Assembly (NCBI RefSeq): GCF_932294415.1
Contig: NC_065542.1
Coordinates: 56,168,406-56,232,405 of the forward strand
Length of the DNA stretch: 64,000 bases
Direction of reading: 5' to 3'
Source: Quercus robur
Taxonomy: Eukaryota > Streptophyta > Magnoliopsida > Fagales > Fagaceae
Shown: piece after piece, positions 46,801-59,800 of the stretch
Layout: each line of letters starts with the position of its first letter
How positions within the stretch are numbered: the first letter of the stretch is position 1
The notes under the pieces: generated by a model
The model's database searches: none
Told to the model about the DNA's origin: nothing
The model's input: only the letters and a program-made list of their open reading frames with translations
Position numbers and translations under genes: made by a program

Positions 46801-49800
46801 TTATTTGAAGATGTTATTTCTTTTGGACCTATTTTTTTTGGTCAACTACAAATATTTGCAGAATTGGATCGGATATTCTGCAGCATATGTTTTGATTGTC
46901 CTGCCAATGAGCTCTAGCTCAAATGGCACCTCCCCTAGTAAAAGCAAGGTGGAGGCCAAGGTCATAGATTCATGTCCAAACAGTGCATGTGTAATTACCA
47001 ATAAAAAAAAACATGTCCTTATAGTCAGATAGATTTAAATTTTTTTTTTTTTTTTGTTTGATAAATAATGATTATATTGAACCCAAAAAACATCAAGTAC
47101 GCAGGAAGTATACTGGATGTAGATTACATCTAAAGCTTTAATAGTACAATTATCAATGAATTCTAAATAGATTTTAATTTTAAAACCACTTATTGAGGCA
47201 TATGGACCACTTAACTTCTAAATTTCATTATTTAGTTTTTAAATGAGATCAGGGTATTTGAGTTCAAGTGATGTATCTTGTAGCTTTAGAACTGTTTGTT
47301 ATCTGAAGCCTATAGATCTGTTCTTCTGATGGAAAATGCTCATTTTAATGTCTTCATGATTTTTTTTTCTCCCTATGGAGAGATGTATTACTGTTTTATT
47401 AGGCAGTGTCTTTTCTTTATTGTGCTTTAAGATTCTTGGTTCTAGGATGAACACAAGTGAATTTTCATTTAAATATTAGAGTTTTTGTCTTACCTTTGTG
47501 TACTATATTTTAATGATATTTATGTTGGTCCTTGGCAGGAGATGATCAAAGAATCAGGGACACAATATCCCAGAAAAAATCCTTCAGTTTCTGTACTGGG
47601 ATATGCAGTTAGATTTTTGAAATATAACAGCTCCCTTGGCCCTCTTCAAGCGGAAGCACCAACAACTCCTGACAGGATATCTGATGTAGGAATTGTTGAA
47701 ATGTCATGGGAGGATCATCTTACAGAAGTATGCTACAAGTTCCTGATAGCCTTTTAGATGACCTGCATAAACATGCCACACTACTTTGTAGACATGACTC
47801 ATTTTTTTGCTTATTTTACTTTTGTTTCATATATTTAATCAGTGATGCCTATGGAATTTATTATACGTTGAGTTTCTGGCTTGGCAGGAAAGCCTCCTCT
47901 ATTCAGTTCCATCTGGTGCAATGGAGAGCTACAGAAAATCTATTGAATCTCATTTGCTACAGTTTGAGGTAAATAATTGTCCATCAAGATGGTTGTTTTA
48001 AGCATTTTCAAATTGGGAGTACGTTGTCATATATCTTTTGCCAATAACTCATTCATCTGTTTCTGTTGTTCTAGGATGAATTTCTGTTTTTTCTTTTATA
48101 TGACAACAGTATTATGCTAATGTATTTTATAAGAATCTTTCCTTTGCAACTATTCTTTTAACAGATTGAATTGAATTATTTCAGAGAACTGGGAGTAGCA
48201 TGCAAGAAGAAGTTGAGACATCAACATATGATGCTGTAGCAGGTATTGCTGTGACTTATTTAATATTGCAGTCCTCATGTTTGATCTAGGGCTCCTTAAA
48301 AGTTTAATTTTCAAATTCAGAGTATGGATATGAAGAGAATGCGTACGATGAGGATGAAGGAGAAACGAGCACATTTTGTTTGCCTGGAGCCTTTGAAGGT
48401 AGCAAGTCAACAAAATTTGCCCAGAAGAAACGGAAACACTTAATGAAATCATACACTTCAAGATCCTTTGAAGTGGGAGCAGATTTGCATTATGGACAAT
48501 GTACAACTGGAACTCAACAATCCATGTTGATGGGAAAAAGGCCTGCTAGTCTTAATGTTGGTTCAATTCCTACAAAACGTATGCGTACTGCTACCAGGCA
48601 AAGGGTTTTGAGTCCTTTCGGTGCTGGAGCAACTGGGACCATACAGGCTCAAGTCAAAACAGATGCTTCAAGTGGAGATACTAATTCCTGTCAGGATGAC
48701 CAGAGTACTTTACATGGTGGATCGCAGATCCAGAAAAGTGTTGAGGTTGAGTCAGCTGGGGACTTTGAGAAGCAGTTGCCGTATGACTGTGCAGAAACAT
48801 CTATAAAGCCTAAAAAGAAGAAGAAGGCAAAACATCTGGTACATAGGAACTCCTATATTTCAAGTTTCAACAGACACCAAGGGCATTCTTATTCCCTTGA
48901 AAATTAATGATATATTTCTTTCTGATTTTCTTACTTTTTTCTCTGTTAAGTTGCTTGAATTCTATATGCTTGCAGGGTTCATATGACCAGGGATGGCAGC
49001 TGGATTCTGCTGTTCTTAATGAACAGGTGATCATCGTTCTGTTCATTGGATAAAGTAGCTTGATTTGTAAAGATTCTTCATTTTTTTTCCTTTCAAATAT
49101 ATCTGACTAAATCTGCCATTATGGTAATAACTTGGCAAATTTATGCTATTAGGGAGGAATATCATTTATGATCTGCTTTGTCTGACAGTGCTTGGGTGCT
49201 TACGTAATTTCAATTCTCGAAGTCTTGGCTTATGAGAAACTATTATAGAAGGGCATTATCTTTTATGTTGCATTTTCCACCTGTTTAAGTTCATGTTATC
49301 ACATGCTTATTTTAATTAATTATAGTTTATAGTATTTGGTAAGAAGGTGTTGAAGTTTTGGAATTTCATTTTCCAGCCACTAGGATAAATGGTATGTGAT
49401 AGTAGAGAAATGGCTAATAACTTATAGGACTTGGTCATCATGGCTGCTGTCAGTTTTTGGCTGCAATCCACGTAGAGGTTGTGATTAGCTTTTGCGGGCA
49501 AACCTTTTTGGTGGAGAGACGTATTATATGTCCTCTAGTGACTGCGATGGTTCAAATGTAGGATAAATGTTCTAAGAGAGTTTGTTTAGCAAGTTGAAGT
49601 GAAAAGATAGGCCCTTTGAAGAGGAAGGGAGCTTTGGGAAGTTTTTGGCGATAGGGAAGCTATAATTGTCTTGTCCAGCAGTTGGGTGAACCAATTATAG
49701 AAATAGCAGGAGTATCATAAAGTCAAAGCAGATGTTCTTTTTCTTCCCTCATCTTGTTTTGTTAGCAGGCTTGAGTTTGTTGACATAAGTTTCTATGAGG

Positions 49801-52800
49801 AGGGTATTGCTTCCTTTTTTGGTATTTGCATGTTGTGAGTAGCGTACATGTTTGTTCCTTTTATTTTTTTGCTTTTGGTCTGTTCTTTTTCCAGAAATAA
49901 ATACTGCATACTGTGAAATTTTTTGTAGAAAGTATTCAAATAATTTATGGTGCCATTTGACTTGTAGAGGGATCATTCCAAGAAGAGATTGGAAAGTCTT
50001 CATTTTGAATCTAATGGAAACAGTGGTAAAGCTCCTCTTTCTCTCCTGTTAGCTTTATAATTTGTTTGACAAACATACTTAGTAGTTTGTGTTCTTTATC
50101 CTTATTATTTTCAAATGTTTCTCTGAAGGTTTATATGGGCAACCTAATGCCAAGAAGCCAAAGATTATGAAGCAATCACTAGATAATACTTTTGACAACA
50201 TTACTCCAATGAGTGGGTCCATTCCCTCCCCTGTGGCATCCCAAATGAGTAATATGTCCAACCCAAATAAATTCATTAAATTGATAGGTGGTCGGGATCG
50301 GGGCCGCAAAGCAAAAGCGCTGAAGGTACACTTGGGGTTGCACTATTTGATAGGGCTTCTAACAGCTTGTTCTCATAATTGCTAATTTACCTTGTTTGTA
50401 TTTTTCTCCATGAACTTAGCAATTCACCTTCTTTGCAGATATCTGCTGGGCAGCCTGGGTCAGGAAGTCCATGGTCGCTATTTGAAGACCAGGTTATTGT
50501 AGTCCCATATTTGTTCCAACTGTGGTTCTAGACTTTTTACCACCACTAGGTAGCTGAAATATTTATCATTCTTATTATTTTGTTTGTTATATTAGGCACT
50601 TGTTGTCCTTGTACATGATATGGGTCCTAACTGGGAGCTCGTGAGTGATGTTATTAACAGTACTCTGCAGTTTAAGGTAGGCATGTATTTATTTGTCAAT
50701 TTTTGACTTTGTGGCTGTCCTAGCTCAGCATGCTTTATTTTTATTGGTAAAACGGTATTATATTTTCATTTCAATTTGATAATGTTTTGGAAAATCTTGT
50801 TAGTTGTCTTTTATGCACTAGTCCCATTGACGTCTCTCCAACATGTGCAGTGTATTTTTCGTAAGCCTAAAGAGTGCAAGGAGCGTCACAAATTTTTAAT
50901 GGACAGGAGTGCTGGTGATGGGGCTGATAGTGCAGAAGATTCAGGGTCTTCCCAGTCATATCCATCTACATTACCTGGCATTCCAAAGGCAAGAATTTTG
51001 ATACCCTTTCTGACAATGCCTTTAAGTGTATCTGTGATTCTGTGTATTGGCATGATGTTTGTGTAATGTTGCTTATTTTGGCTTCTTGTATTGTCTGGTG
51101 TTATGCAGGGCAGTGCCAGACAATTGTTTCAGCGTTTGCAGGGGCCAATGGAAGAGGATACCATCAAGGCTCATTTTGAGAAAATCATTTTGATTGGGCA
51201 GAAGCAGCACTACCGGAGGAGTCAGGTTTGTATTTGAAGTACAAGTTAGATGTCTCTTTGCTGATCCCAACACATTAGTTGAAATTTGAAGTGTATTACT
51301 AATACCACCTCTGTAGAATTCCTATCCTTACAAATATAAGTTGATTTGTGTTAACTTCAAAGGGATCTTTTTTTTTTTTTTTGGGTGGGGGGGGGGGGTG
51401 TGTGGGGGGAGGGTGCTGCTCAAGGGCTGCATATTTATATTGAAGTGTTTTCAGCTTCCAACATTTGCCAGACCAGATAACATCTTAGGATGCACCCTAT
51501 ATGAGCTTTATGGTTGAGGTCCATCCTATATTTTAAGAAGTCAATTTGTTGGTTAATCTCCTACCCACTGCTTCCTAGGATAGATATTATATATTATATT
51601 CACTATTACGTTTTTGCCATTGTTTGAATACAAGTTGTTACTATAAGGAATGTCTGCTGATTTTGCATTCCTAAGAGTAATGTTTTATCATGCACATTAT
51701 TTAAGTCAATCAGTTACATTTAAATATATTATCTTTTAATTTTTTGATCCTTGCCTGGAAACCTGTTAAAGTTTCAGTATTGGTTTTGGTGGTTGTTGTA
51801 TCAGTCCTTGAGACTGAAATGAACTCACTAAATCTGTTCTTTTGATTTTTTAACTGGTTAGTTATACATGGCATGCACCTAGTGGGTCTTGAGTTTATGA
51901 CCTCATCCTCCATCCTATTATTTTGGGAGCAGGAAGTTTGAGCTAGAGCTTATTGGCATCTTTTCTTTTGAATTTATGGGAAGGCTTTTGAATGGTTGTT
52001 CTCACTATGCCATGAAATTGGGATTGAATTTTAAAAAATATTCAAGTTTGTTAGATCTGAAAAGATCTGGCTAATGAACTCTAGCTCAAATGGTGCTTCC
52101 TCCCTTGTAAGAACAAGCTTGAGGATAATGTTGCATTTTCAAAACTCACTGGGTGTGTGCATAATTTACAAAAAAGGATTATTTTTTGTCATTTCATATA
52201 TGCACATGGATAAACTTAAAAGATTGTAGAAATTTGTTGGCTGTTTCTTTTTTAGCCTGCACATATGCACATACATAATCTCTATCCTTTGTCCAGCATT
52301 CTTCCCACCCTGTTGCCTTGCTATCTGAAAATTGGTCTGCACCATAATTGTGTTGGTGCAGTCTTTCATGACATTCCCTGATAACATGGTCAACTTAAAT
52401 CCGAACTTCTAATAAAATATGTTTGTCATATCCCTTGAAATAGAGATGGATTATCAAGTCTAGGGCCCCAAATTTGATTGAATTTCAAGGGCACACATAA
52501 AATGTGATGGTTTGCTCTTATCAAAAAGAAAGAAAAGAAAAAAAAAGTGATGGTTTGTAGCTGTATAAAGTGAAATGACATCTTAGATGTTGGAAATTAC
52601 AGACGTAAGACCTGAAAGTGATCTACGTAATCTTTGTATAAGTTTTTGTACCTTTTAAACTCTTTGCTGACTACTAATCTGTCTTCTTGTGTATCATGTG
52701 AAGAATGATAACCAGGATCCAAAACAAATAGCAACAGTTCACAACTCTCATGCTGTTGCTCTTTCCCAAGTCTGCCCAAATAACCTGAATGGAGGTTTTC

Positions 52801-55800
52801 TAACGTAAGTATTGGTGCCTTTTCACACATATTAATGGTATTTCCTGGTACTAACTCATCAGAATTTTCTTATATTCCTGGCTCTTATGTGTAATTGTTA
52901 CTGTTTTATGCAAGAAATTGCAATATTAGTTTTATTTTTGATGTTTGGATGAAGGCCCCTTGATCTATGTGACGCAACCACATCTACCCAAGATGCTCTT
53001 CCGCTTAATTATCAAGGTTCTCATACAAGTGGTTTAGCAATATCAAGTCAGGGTGCTGCTGCAACAATACTTCCGGCTTCTGGGCCCAATTCCGCACTAC
53101 AAGGATCTTCCAGTATGGTTCTTGGCAGTAACTTGTCATCGCCATCTGGTCCACTTACCTCTGGCAGGTAGTCTGCCGTTATATAGATTGAGTTTGTAAA
53201 ATTTAATGTTCTTTCTATTCTTACCTTTAGTTTTTGACCGTCGTCGTTACATCTTTTAGGGATGTCAGATACAATGTTCCAAGATCATCTTTACCAGTTG
53301 ATGATCAGCAAAGAATGCAACAATACAATCAAATGTTATCTGGTAGAAACATTCAGCAGTCTAGCATGTCTGTTCCTGGGGCACTTTCTGGAGCTGATCG
53401 TGGTGTGCGTATGCTACCTGGTGGAAATGGTATGGGCATGATGTGTGGGATGAGTAGAGGCATGCCAATCTCAAGGCCAGGGTTTCAAGGAATGGCCTCA
53501 TCACCTATGTTGAATTCTGGGTCTATGCTTTCTTCCAGTATGGTGGGGATGCCAAGCCCTGTAAATATGCACTCTGGGGCTGGCCCGGGTCAAGTGAATT
53601 CTATGTTAAGACCTCGCGAGGCTTTGCATATGATACGGGTGAGTTTTATCTATTACTTTTTCTTATGCTGTGGTTGCTGGGTTTGGATGGCATCATTTAG
53701 TTTTGGTTGTTGGCTTTTGTTTTTTTGTGTGCGTGCATGCATACACTCAAAAATTAAAATAAACTGCAAAGAGAGAAATTGAAAAATTTGAAGCCTAATA
53801 ATATGCCGGCCTCTTCTAGGATCAGTGGATGTGACCAGTTTGACATTATTCGCGTCAAGTGGCATTGATACAGCTCTTGATCTTACTTTCTTGTTTATTT
53901 CTGGGGGACCTGAGGTTGGGGTGGGGGAGTTGTTGGGGCGCATTTGAGATCATTTATATGCAGACCTGTTAGCTGGCAATTTGAGCAATTTATAGTTTGA
54001 TGTGAGCAGTCGGGACCATTGAAACAATAGTACAACCCCTGAATAGTTCTCATATACTGCAATAGGAGCAATGGGTTGAGCCTGTGTTGTTTTAAATTAG
54101 AGTTACTGTTAAGGGCTGTTTACATTTCTGAACAGGCCCATCTTGTTAAAGCCAAATTCACATCTCTCTCTCTCTCTCTGCAAACACAATATTCCAAAAT
54201 GTTCTTGATCCCACTTTGCTACTTGTTTGTTGTCAACATTGTTCATTTTTCTACTAATACATTATTTAACTGTTTAAAAAGGAACCACAATTATTAATAT
54301 CTCGTTTTATAACACATCATCATTGCTATATGGGAATGAATGCCATTCTTGAACAAACTAATTCACCAGTGAGGAAGAGTAGGTTGAAACTTGAAACAAG
54401 TTGTAGGAATAGAGAAGGGTAGAGGAAGATCTAACAAACATGAGTAGTAGTAGTAGAAAAAGACATGTCAATTAAGTAGGTAACGTAGAGTATATTTTGG
54501 ATAGAATAGAATGGCGAAAAAAATACATGTAGCTGCTGACCTTAGTACAACGGTACAAGGGAAGTATATAAAGAAATAGCCCAAAAAGAGGTAAAAAAAT
54601 TAAAATCTATACAAAGGTTAACTAGAGCTCAAAGTATTGAGGAACTCTAAAAAATCTGCAGAAAATAAAGTGAGAGAATTCGAAATCTAGTCATACGGAG
54701 TCTTCAAAAAGAAAACTTCAACTTTGTCCTGTGTATTCCTTTCCTCTCAAAACATTGGGCCTTTCCTTTCTCCAAAGACACCACATTAAACACAAAGGAA
54801 CAAACTTTCCAAATCTCCTCATTGCTTCTCTTGCCAAAACGTCACTTCCAACAATATAACAAATCCCACAAAGATGTTATGCGAGAAACACCAAACAAAC
54901 CAAAAACCAACAATCATATTTTCCGAGCCAATGTATAATTTAGGAAAAGATGAGCCACGCTTTCTCTTTTGCTCTTGCATTTAATGCACCAATCCATAAT
55001 CTTGAATCCTCACTTCGATTGTCTGTAGTCAAGATCTTATCCAACGTCACACACCAGGAAAAAAACCACCCTATGCTGTACACAAATTTTCCAAATGCTC
55101 TGCCAAGGATTTATTAAGGTTGCCTCTGTACTTACTGTTCAAATTAACAATCTGGACAACCCCTCCCTCTCCCTTCCCCCTTCTTCTGTTATGAAAAAAA
55201 CCCACCCCTTAATAAGGTTGCAGAATTATAGAATTCAATGCCTTCTCTCTCTTATGTTATTTTTGGAAAAAAATACTCAGTTGCAGAAGTAGTTGATATT
55301 TCCGTTTGATGATCTTTTGTCTTTCTTCAATAATTTCCAACTTTTTTACATATTCTGTAATTTCCATATATGTTTAATCAGTAATGGTTGCTTTGATTAT
55401 ACTTCACTGCATGTGTATTTGTGTTATAGCCTGGCCATAACCCGGAGCATCAAAGGCAAATGATGGTTCCTGAGCATCAGATGCAGGCCACGCAAGGGAA
55501 CAGTCAAGTTATTCCCCCTTTCAATGGGTTGAGTTCTGCCTTTACTAATCAAACTTCACCACCTGTTCAGCCATATGCAGGTCACTCCCAGCAGCAGCAT
55601 CAGATGTCTCCACAACAGTCCCATGCTCTCGGTAGCCCTCATCACCCTCATATTCAGGGCCCCAATCATGCAACAGGTCCCCAGCATACAGCCTATGCAA
55701 TCCGCATGGCTAAAGAAAGGCAGCTGCAGCACCGGTATATGCAGCAGCAGCAGCAGCAGCAACAGCAACAGCAACAATTTGCTGCATCTAATGCTTTGAT

Positions 55801-57157
55801 GCCACATGTCCCACCACAGCCACAGCTTCCCATATCATCCTCTCTTCAAAACAGTTCCCAGATTCAACCTCAAACTTCGTCTCAATCTGTATCTCTGTCA
55901 CCTGTAACACCACCTTCCCCTATGACTCCTTTATCATCTCAGCACCAGCAGAAACATCTACCACAACATGGGCTTAGCCGAAATCCCGGTGCGAGTGGGT
56001 TGACCAATCAGATGGGGAAGCAACGCCAACGACAGCCACAGCAGCAGCAGTTTCAACAATCTGGCAGGCACCACCCTCAACAACGTCAACAAGTGCAAGC
56101 TCAACAGCAGGCTAAACTTTTAAAGGGAATAGGAAGAGGGAACATGCTGGTTCATCAGAACCTCTCAATCGATCCATCTCATCTAAATGGCCTTTCTATG
56201 CCTCCAGGAAGCCAAGCTCCGGAAAAAGGAGAGCAGATTATGCACTTAATGCAAGGTCAAGGCTTATATTCTGGGTCTGGCTTAAACCCCGTTCAACCGT
56301 CCAAACCACAGGTTCCTTCTCAATCTTCAAACCATCCCCAGCTGCAGCAAAAGCTTCTTTCTGGCTCAGTGCCCCCTTCATCAAAGCAACTACAGCAGAT
56401 GCCTTCTCATTCTGATAATAGCACTCAAGGCCAGGCTCCCCTTGTTCCTTCAGGTCACACATTATCTGCATCCCATCAAGCTGGTCCATCAGCAGTTGTT
56501 GCTTCGAATCACCACCAGCAGCTGCAGCCGCAACCACAGCCACACCAAAAGCAGGTTAATCAAAGTCAATCAAGTGTTCAGAGAATGCTCCAACAGAATC
56601 GTCAAGTGAATTCTGAGTTGCAGAATAAATCTCAAACTGATATATCTCCTCAAGCTGACCAGCAGGCTGTGACTAGCGTTTCTCAGGTGAGTTCTAGCAC
56701 AGTTATGTCTCAGGGCTGTATTGATTCAGCCAATGTGGTACCCGTTGTTTCATCTGCCATTGCTGCTCAGTGGAAGGAGTCGGAACCGACATATGATTCT
56801 AATCTGCCTAATTCGGCAGCTCAAGTGGGTTCCATTGGGGGCCTGCCTGTTTCAAGTTCAGCTGGGAGTGAGCCATTACCACCTATTAGTCAAGGTTTAG
56901 GCGCCAGGCAGCTATCAGGTAGCTTGCCCTCACATGGGCTTAATGTTGGAGCACAATGGCAGCCTCAGTTACCCCTGCAACAGTCACCTACAGCTCCACC
57001 CCCATCACAACAACAGTATCAGCCACAGGAACAGCAGCAAGAACAACAATCACCCCAACATCTTCCGCAGCCGCCGCAATCTCAGCAGCAAACGCAGCTT
57101 CTGCAAGCAGGGCAAGGCAGTTTGTACATGAGGCCCACTAATTCGAAACTGGAATGA
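43596..57157 (+). CDS. EAF1: EAF1-type NuA4 complex subunit (HSA and SANT domains)
   Basis: Platform subunit of the plant NuA4 histone H4/H2A.Z acetyltransferase complex, nuclear. Coding exons: 43596-43738, 43882-43936, 44012-44109, 44259-45702, 45820-45939, 46138-46413, 47539-47727, 47888-47968, 48185-48242, 48321-48838, 48976-49026, 49968-50025, 50129-50325, 50439-50492, 50596-50676, 50851-50988, 51109-51225, 52704-52804, 52955-53167, 53260-53638, 55430-57157. All phases agree, giving 2032 residues, normal for plant EAF1A/B. The start MHGCSSGS and SPRRAAIERAQAELRQEYDV are conserved. HSA domain about 596-672 (WDFVLEEMAWLANDFAQERLWK). A Lys-rich nuclear signal (KPKKKKKAK) lies near 985-993. 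SANT/Myb domain about 1105-1156 (WSLFEDQALVVLVHDMGPNWELVSD). Residues from 1458 are Gln/Pro/Ser-rich. Intron 16 uses a GC donor. No helicase domain is present, as expected for plant EAF1. Individual borders are by eye. Confidence 0.95.
46905..47030 (+). mobile_element. SINE copy in EAF1 intron 6
   Basis: AGCTCTAGCTCAAATGGCACC (A-box side), AAGGTCATAGATTCATGTCC (B-box position), then GTGCATGTGTAATTACCAATAAAAAA as tail. It belongs to the same family as 52072-52175 and the inverted copy 51830-51955. Confidence 0.65.
50989..51108 (+). other. GC-AG intron of the EAF1-like gene
   Basis: The exon ends CCAAAG and the intron starts GCAAGAATT, ending TTATGCAG before GGCAGTGCC. The splice gives PGIPK|GSARQLFQRL, the conserved EAF1 reading. 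The strong AAAG|GCAAG match to U1 snRNA is typical of functional GC donors. No GT donor nearby keeps the frame. Confidence 0.85.
51830..51955 (-). mobile_element. SINE copy in EAF1 intron 17, inverted
   Basis: The minus strand reads AGCTCTAGCTCAAACTTCC, then GGTCATAAACTCAAGACCC, then CACTAGGTGCATGCCATGTATAACTAACC, the same order as the plus-strand copies. Confidence 0.65.
52072..52175 (+). mobile_element. SINE copy in EAF1 intron 17
   Basis: AACTCTAGCTCAAATGGTGC, TCCCTTGTAAGAACAAG, then CACTGGGTGTGTGCATAATTTAC and a short A run. It lies about 120 bases after the inverted copy. Confidence 0.65.
54560..55090 (-). mobile_element. LINE 3' remnant in EAF1 intron 20
   Basis: On the minus strand, around 55020-54950, FKIMDWCIKCKSKRESVAHLF matches the CxxC...H zinc motif of plant LINE reverse transcriptases. 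Further down CLMWCLWRKERPNVL (about 54810-54760) matches the usual MWCLWRERN. Stops and frame changes make it non-functional. The intron is 53639-55429. Confidence 0.75.
55743..55780 (+). repeat. CAG/CAA tract coding polyglutamine in EAF1
   Basis: Repeated CAG then CAACAG codons give an uninterrupted run of 12 or more Gln after HRYM. Mixed CAG/CAA use in the second half reduces slippage. Length polymorphism among individuals is plausible. Confidence 0.9.
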
Positions 57158-58550
57158 ATCAATTTAGTGGACTGAGCATTCTGATAGCGATCAACCTGCC
57201 GGGATAGGGTCTGCATGCCCTTGTAACAGCAGTGTACAGGTATTATTATTTTCAGTTCCCTCTGCAATTGTTGCTTGATATATGCAGATATGATCTTGTG
57301 TTAAGCTATTTGATTTCTGAAAAGGGTTTTCATGGGTCAATTCATTCTCATTCAAGGGATGGGCTGGCATCATTTGTCAGTATATATACTCTAGAATTAT
57401 TCAAAGCCCTTTTCTAAAAGCTTGGTAGTCCAATTTTATTGCATATAATTAATTTCATAATATATTAATATTCATTATGTTTTTTTCCCAGCCTGAACAA
57501 AGATCATGAAAGTTGGAAATCATTTCTTAATACTATATTATTTATTTCATAATGTACTATGTCATCACGATTTAATGCCTACTTACTTTTCTTGTTTTGT
57601 GCATGTGTGGTATAAACCTGTATTATATTTTTCCCGCCCGCTTAAATTTAAATTGTATAGTCCTGCCTTTTTTTTTTTGTCCCAAACATAATCCAAATTT
57701 GAAATTAATCTTGGTTGGTTACTCTCAAGTTACTACATATCTGATTCAAGCATATCTCTCTGAATTTTTTTTTTTTTTTTTTTTTGGGGGTGGGGGGTGG
57801 GACATTCTTACATATTTTAGTGAAGATAGCTGACTTGAGGTGTGGGGTTCTGATGTGCAGATAGAGCTGGCGATTCATTTGGGCATTGCAGGACAGAAAG
57901 AGATGGTGATCCTTTTTTGCAGGTTCTGTCAAAAAGTAAACTGAAGCATTGGCAGGGCATTATCATCATTATTTTTTTGTTTTTTTTTTTTTTTGGGAAA
58001 ATCTTGTAAATTACCACTGGTTTAGAGTTTTGGGAAGATAGAGATGGATATAGAGGTATGTGTACAGGGTTCTTATTTCTCCTTTTCTTGTACTTCCTTT
58101 TTTTTTCTCCCCCTCCTTTCCTGGTTCCCTGCTCCTGCAGAGGGCCCTATTCCTTTTTGCCCCAGTAGATTAGTGCATGTATTATTTACTCTTTTAGATT
58201 AATGGGGTAGCAATCATTGTTGTGGCTAAAGCCTCTTGGAAATTTTGTGAATATAAGGTTTATGGTGTATACACTGGTCAGTGGTGTTAGAACAATCATC
58301 ATGTGTCACTGCCAGGTGCGCCTGTGGAATTATTGTAATTTGTAACAACTTTCAGTTTATACAATGCCGCAAGCCTTCAGTTTATCCTTTTCCTGCTATG
58401 TATATCGATCAACAAGCCCTTGACTCTTCTATATCTATCTGTTTTAAGGTTTTTCTGATTTTAGGATTACGCTTGCTAATGATGATTTCTATGTTGCTGG
58501 GAAGTTTGGTACGGGCTGATTATGATGAAAATTTGTAACTTGTTGAGTGC
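57158..58550 (+). other. 3' leader region of the EAF1-like gene, probably spliced
   Basis: After the stop, AGTGTACAG|GTATTATT (57240) looks like a donor and GATGTGCAG|ATAGAGCTGG (57860) like an acceptor, so the 3' untranslated region probably has an intron. Stretches of T and G runs lie at 57766-57799. No other gene is seen in this stretch. Confidence 0.5.
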
Positions 58551-59210
58551 AGTTTTAAGAGTTACTGCTGTGCTGATGAACATTACCTTTATTCTGGTAC
58601 GTATTTGATAAAATATTTGTAAGTATTGTCATTTGGTTGTGCAGAGCATTTGAGGTGTATTTATGGCTTGTGAGATTTTAATTTTTAATTTTTAATTTTT
58701 TATTATAGCGTAGGTTTCGTTGATGTAATTTGTTTTTGTTGGCATGAAAGAAATTGTCATGATTGAATTTTGGAAGTGGCACTAAATTTGCTATATTTGC
58801 AATCAAAACCCGTGTAGACACTTCGTTCTGAACTGTCTGGATTAGACAACTTGTGTATACATCAATAGTTCAGAGACACTGATCTTTTATTTTTAATTAT
58901 TGGTTCAAAACTAGATGGGTGCGGTTTTATGCTATGAAAAGTATGTAAATTTTTAATGTCAAGTTACAATATTTGTAATTTGTTTGATTTCACATGTAAC
59001 TTTTCCTACTACTGCAAAGTGCAAAGTGCAAATTGGGGTCTAGTTTAAAAGTTCTGAGAAGAGACCCTAGTACGACACAAGCATGGTGATAATTATCTTG
59101 TTTAAAAGGGAGGGCTGCCAGCCTGCCACTGTGTTGTACTCCATACAGACTAACAATGGAAAAGAAAGTCTTACTCTCTGGGTTAAGGCATGTGCAACCA
59201 CATTTCCTTG
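58551..59210. other. Intergenic DNA
   Basis: Plain A+T-rich DNA with a small TTTTTAATT direct repeat near 58677-58700. Nothing else is seen. Confidence 0.5.
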
Positions 59211-59800
59211 CTAAACAGTGTGAGAGAAAGAGAAACTCGAGCTAACGTGGACTAAAATATCTTTTACTAGGTGGCCAAAAGAGGAGGAAAACAAAGTACC
59301 CCTCTTTAGAGCTTTGATTATTGTTTTTGAATCTCCTTCAAAGTGGGGCTGTTGTATACCAATTTCAGTGGCAAAAATTACAGCTCGCCTTGCCGCTAAC
59401 CTTTCCAACAACTCAGTGTTGCAAGGCTTCCCCACCTTTTCGGCCAAAGCAGGTATGACCTGTCCTGATGAATCACGCACCACAACACCAATCCCTGCCT
59501 CCTCGCTCTCGTTAAACATCGCTCCATCAAAATTTATTTTATACTCACCTGGTTTTGGAGGCAACCATTTGTCTTTGTATCACTTTTATCGGTTTGCTGC
59601 CGCAGAGGTAGTCTCGGCTTTGCTTGAAAATCTGTAGAAAATTGCAAGCCGCATCTCTGATCAGCTCCAGCGGTACTGTGTGCTCTTGGAGTCTGGTCTT
59701 GTTTCGGTGAAGCAATATATGCCAGGCAGTTGTTGCGAACAGCTCCATCACTCGAGGTCGAGACATCAGGCGACCAACCAGATCCAAGAAGTCTTGAACC
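59211..59800 (-). mobile_element. LINE-type RNase H domain remnant
   Basis: The 117-codon frame from 59564 reads PPKPGEYKINFDGAMFNE, GIGVVVRDSSGQVI, and HFEGDSKTIIKAL, the RNase H (RVT_3) domain found at the 3' end of plant LINE ORF2 proteins, with the catalytic Asp in NFDGA and Asp in EGDS. Upstream in another frame (59787-59545) is the linker ELFATTAWHILLHRNKTRLQE, the usual segment between the zinc finger and RNase H. A frame break separates the two. It continues the remnant at 61135-61800, see the interruption at 59801-61130. Confidence 0.8.

Noticed and set aside
56238..56543. Minus-strand frame opposite the EAF1 last exon
   Set aside because: Antisense of the Gln-rich coding region with no conservation.
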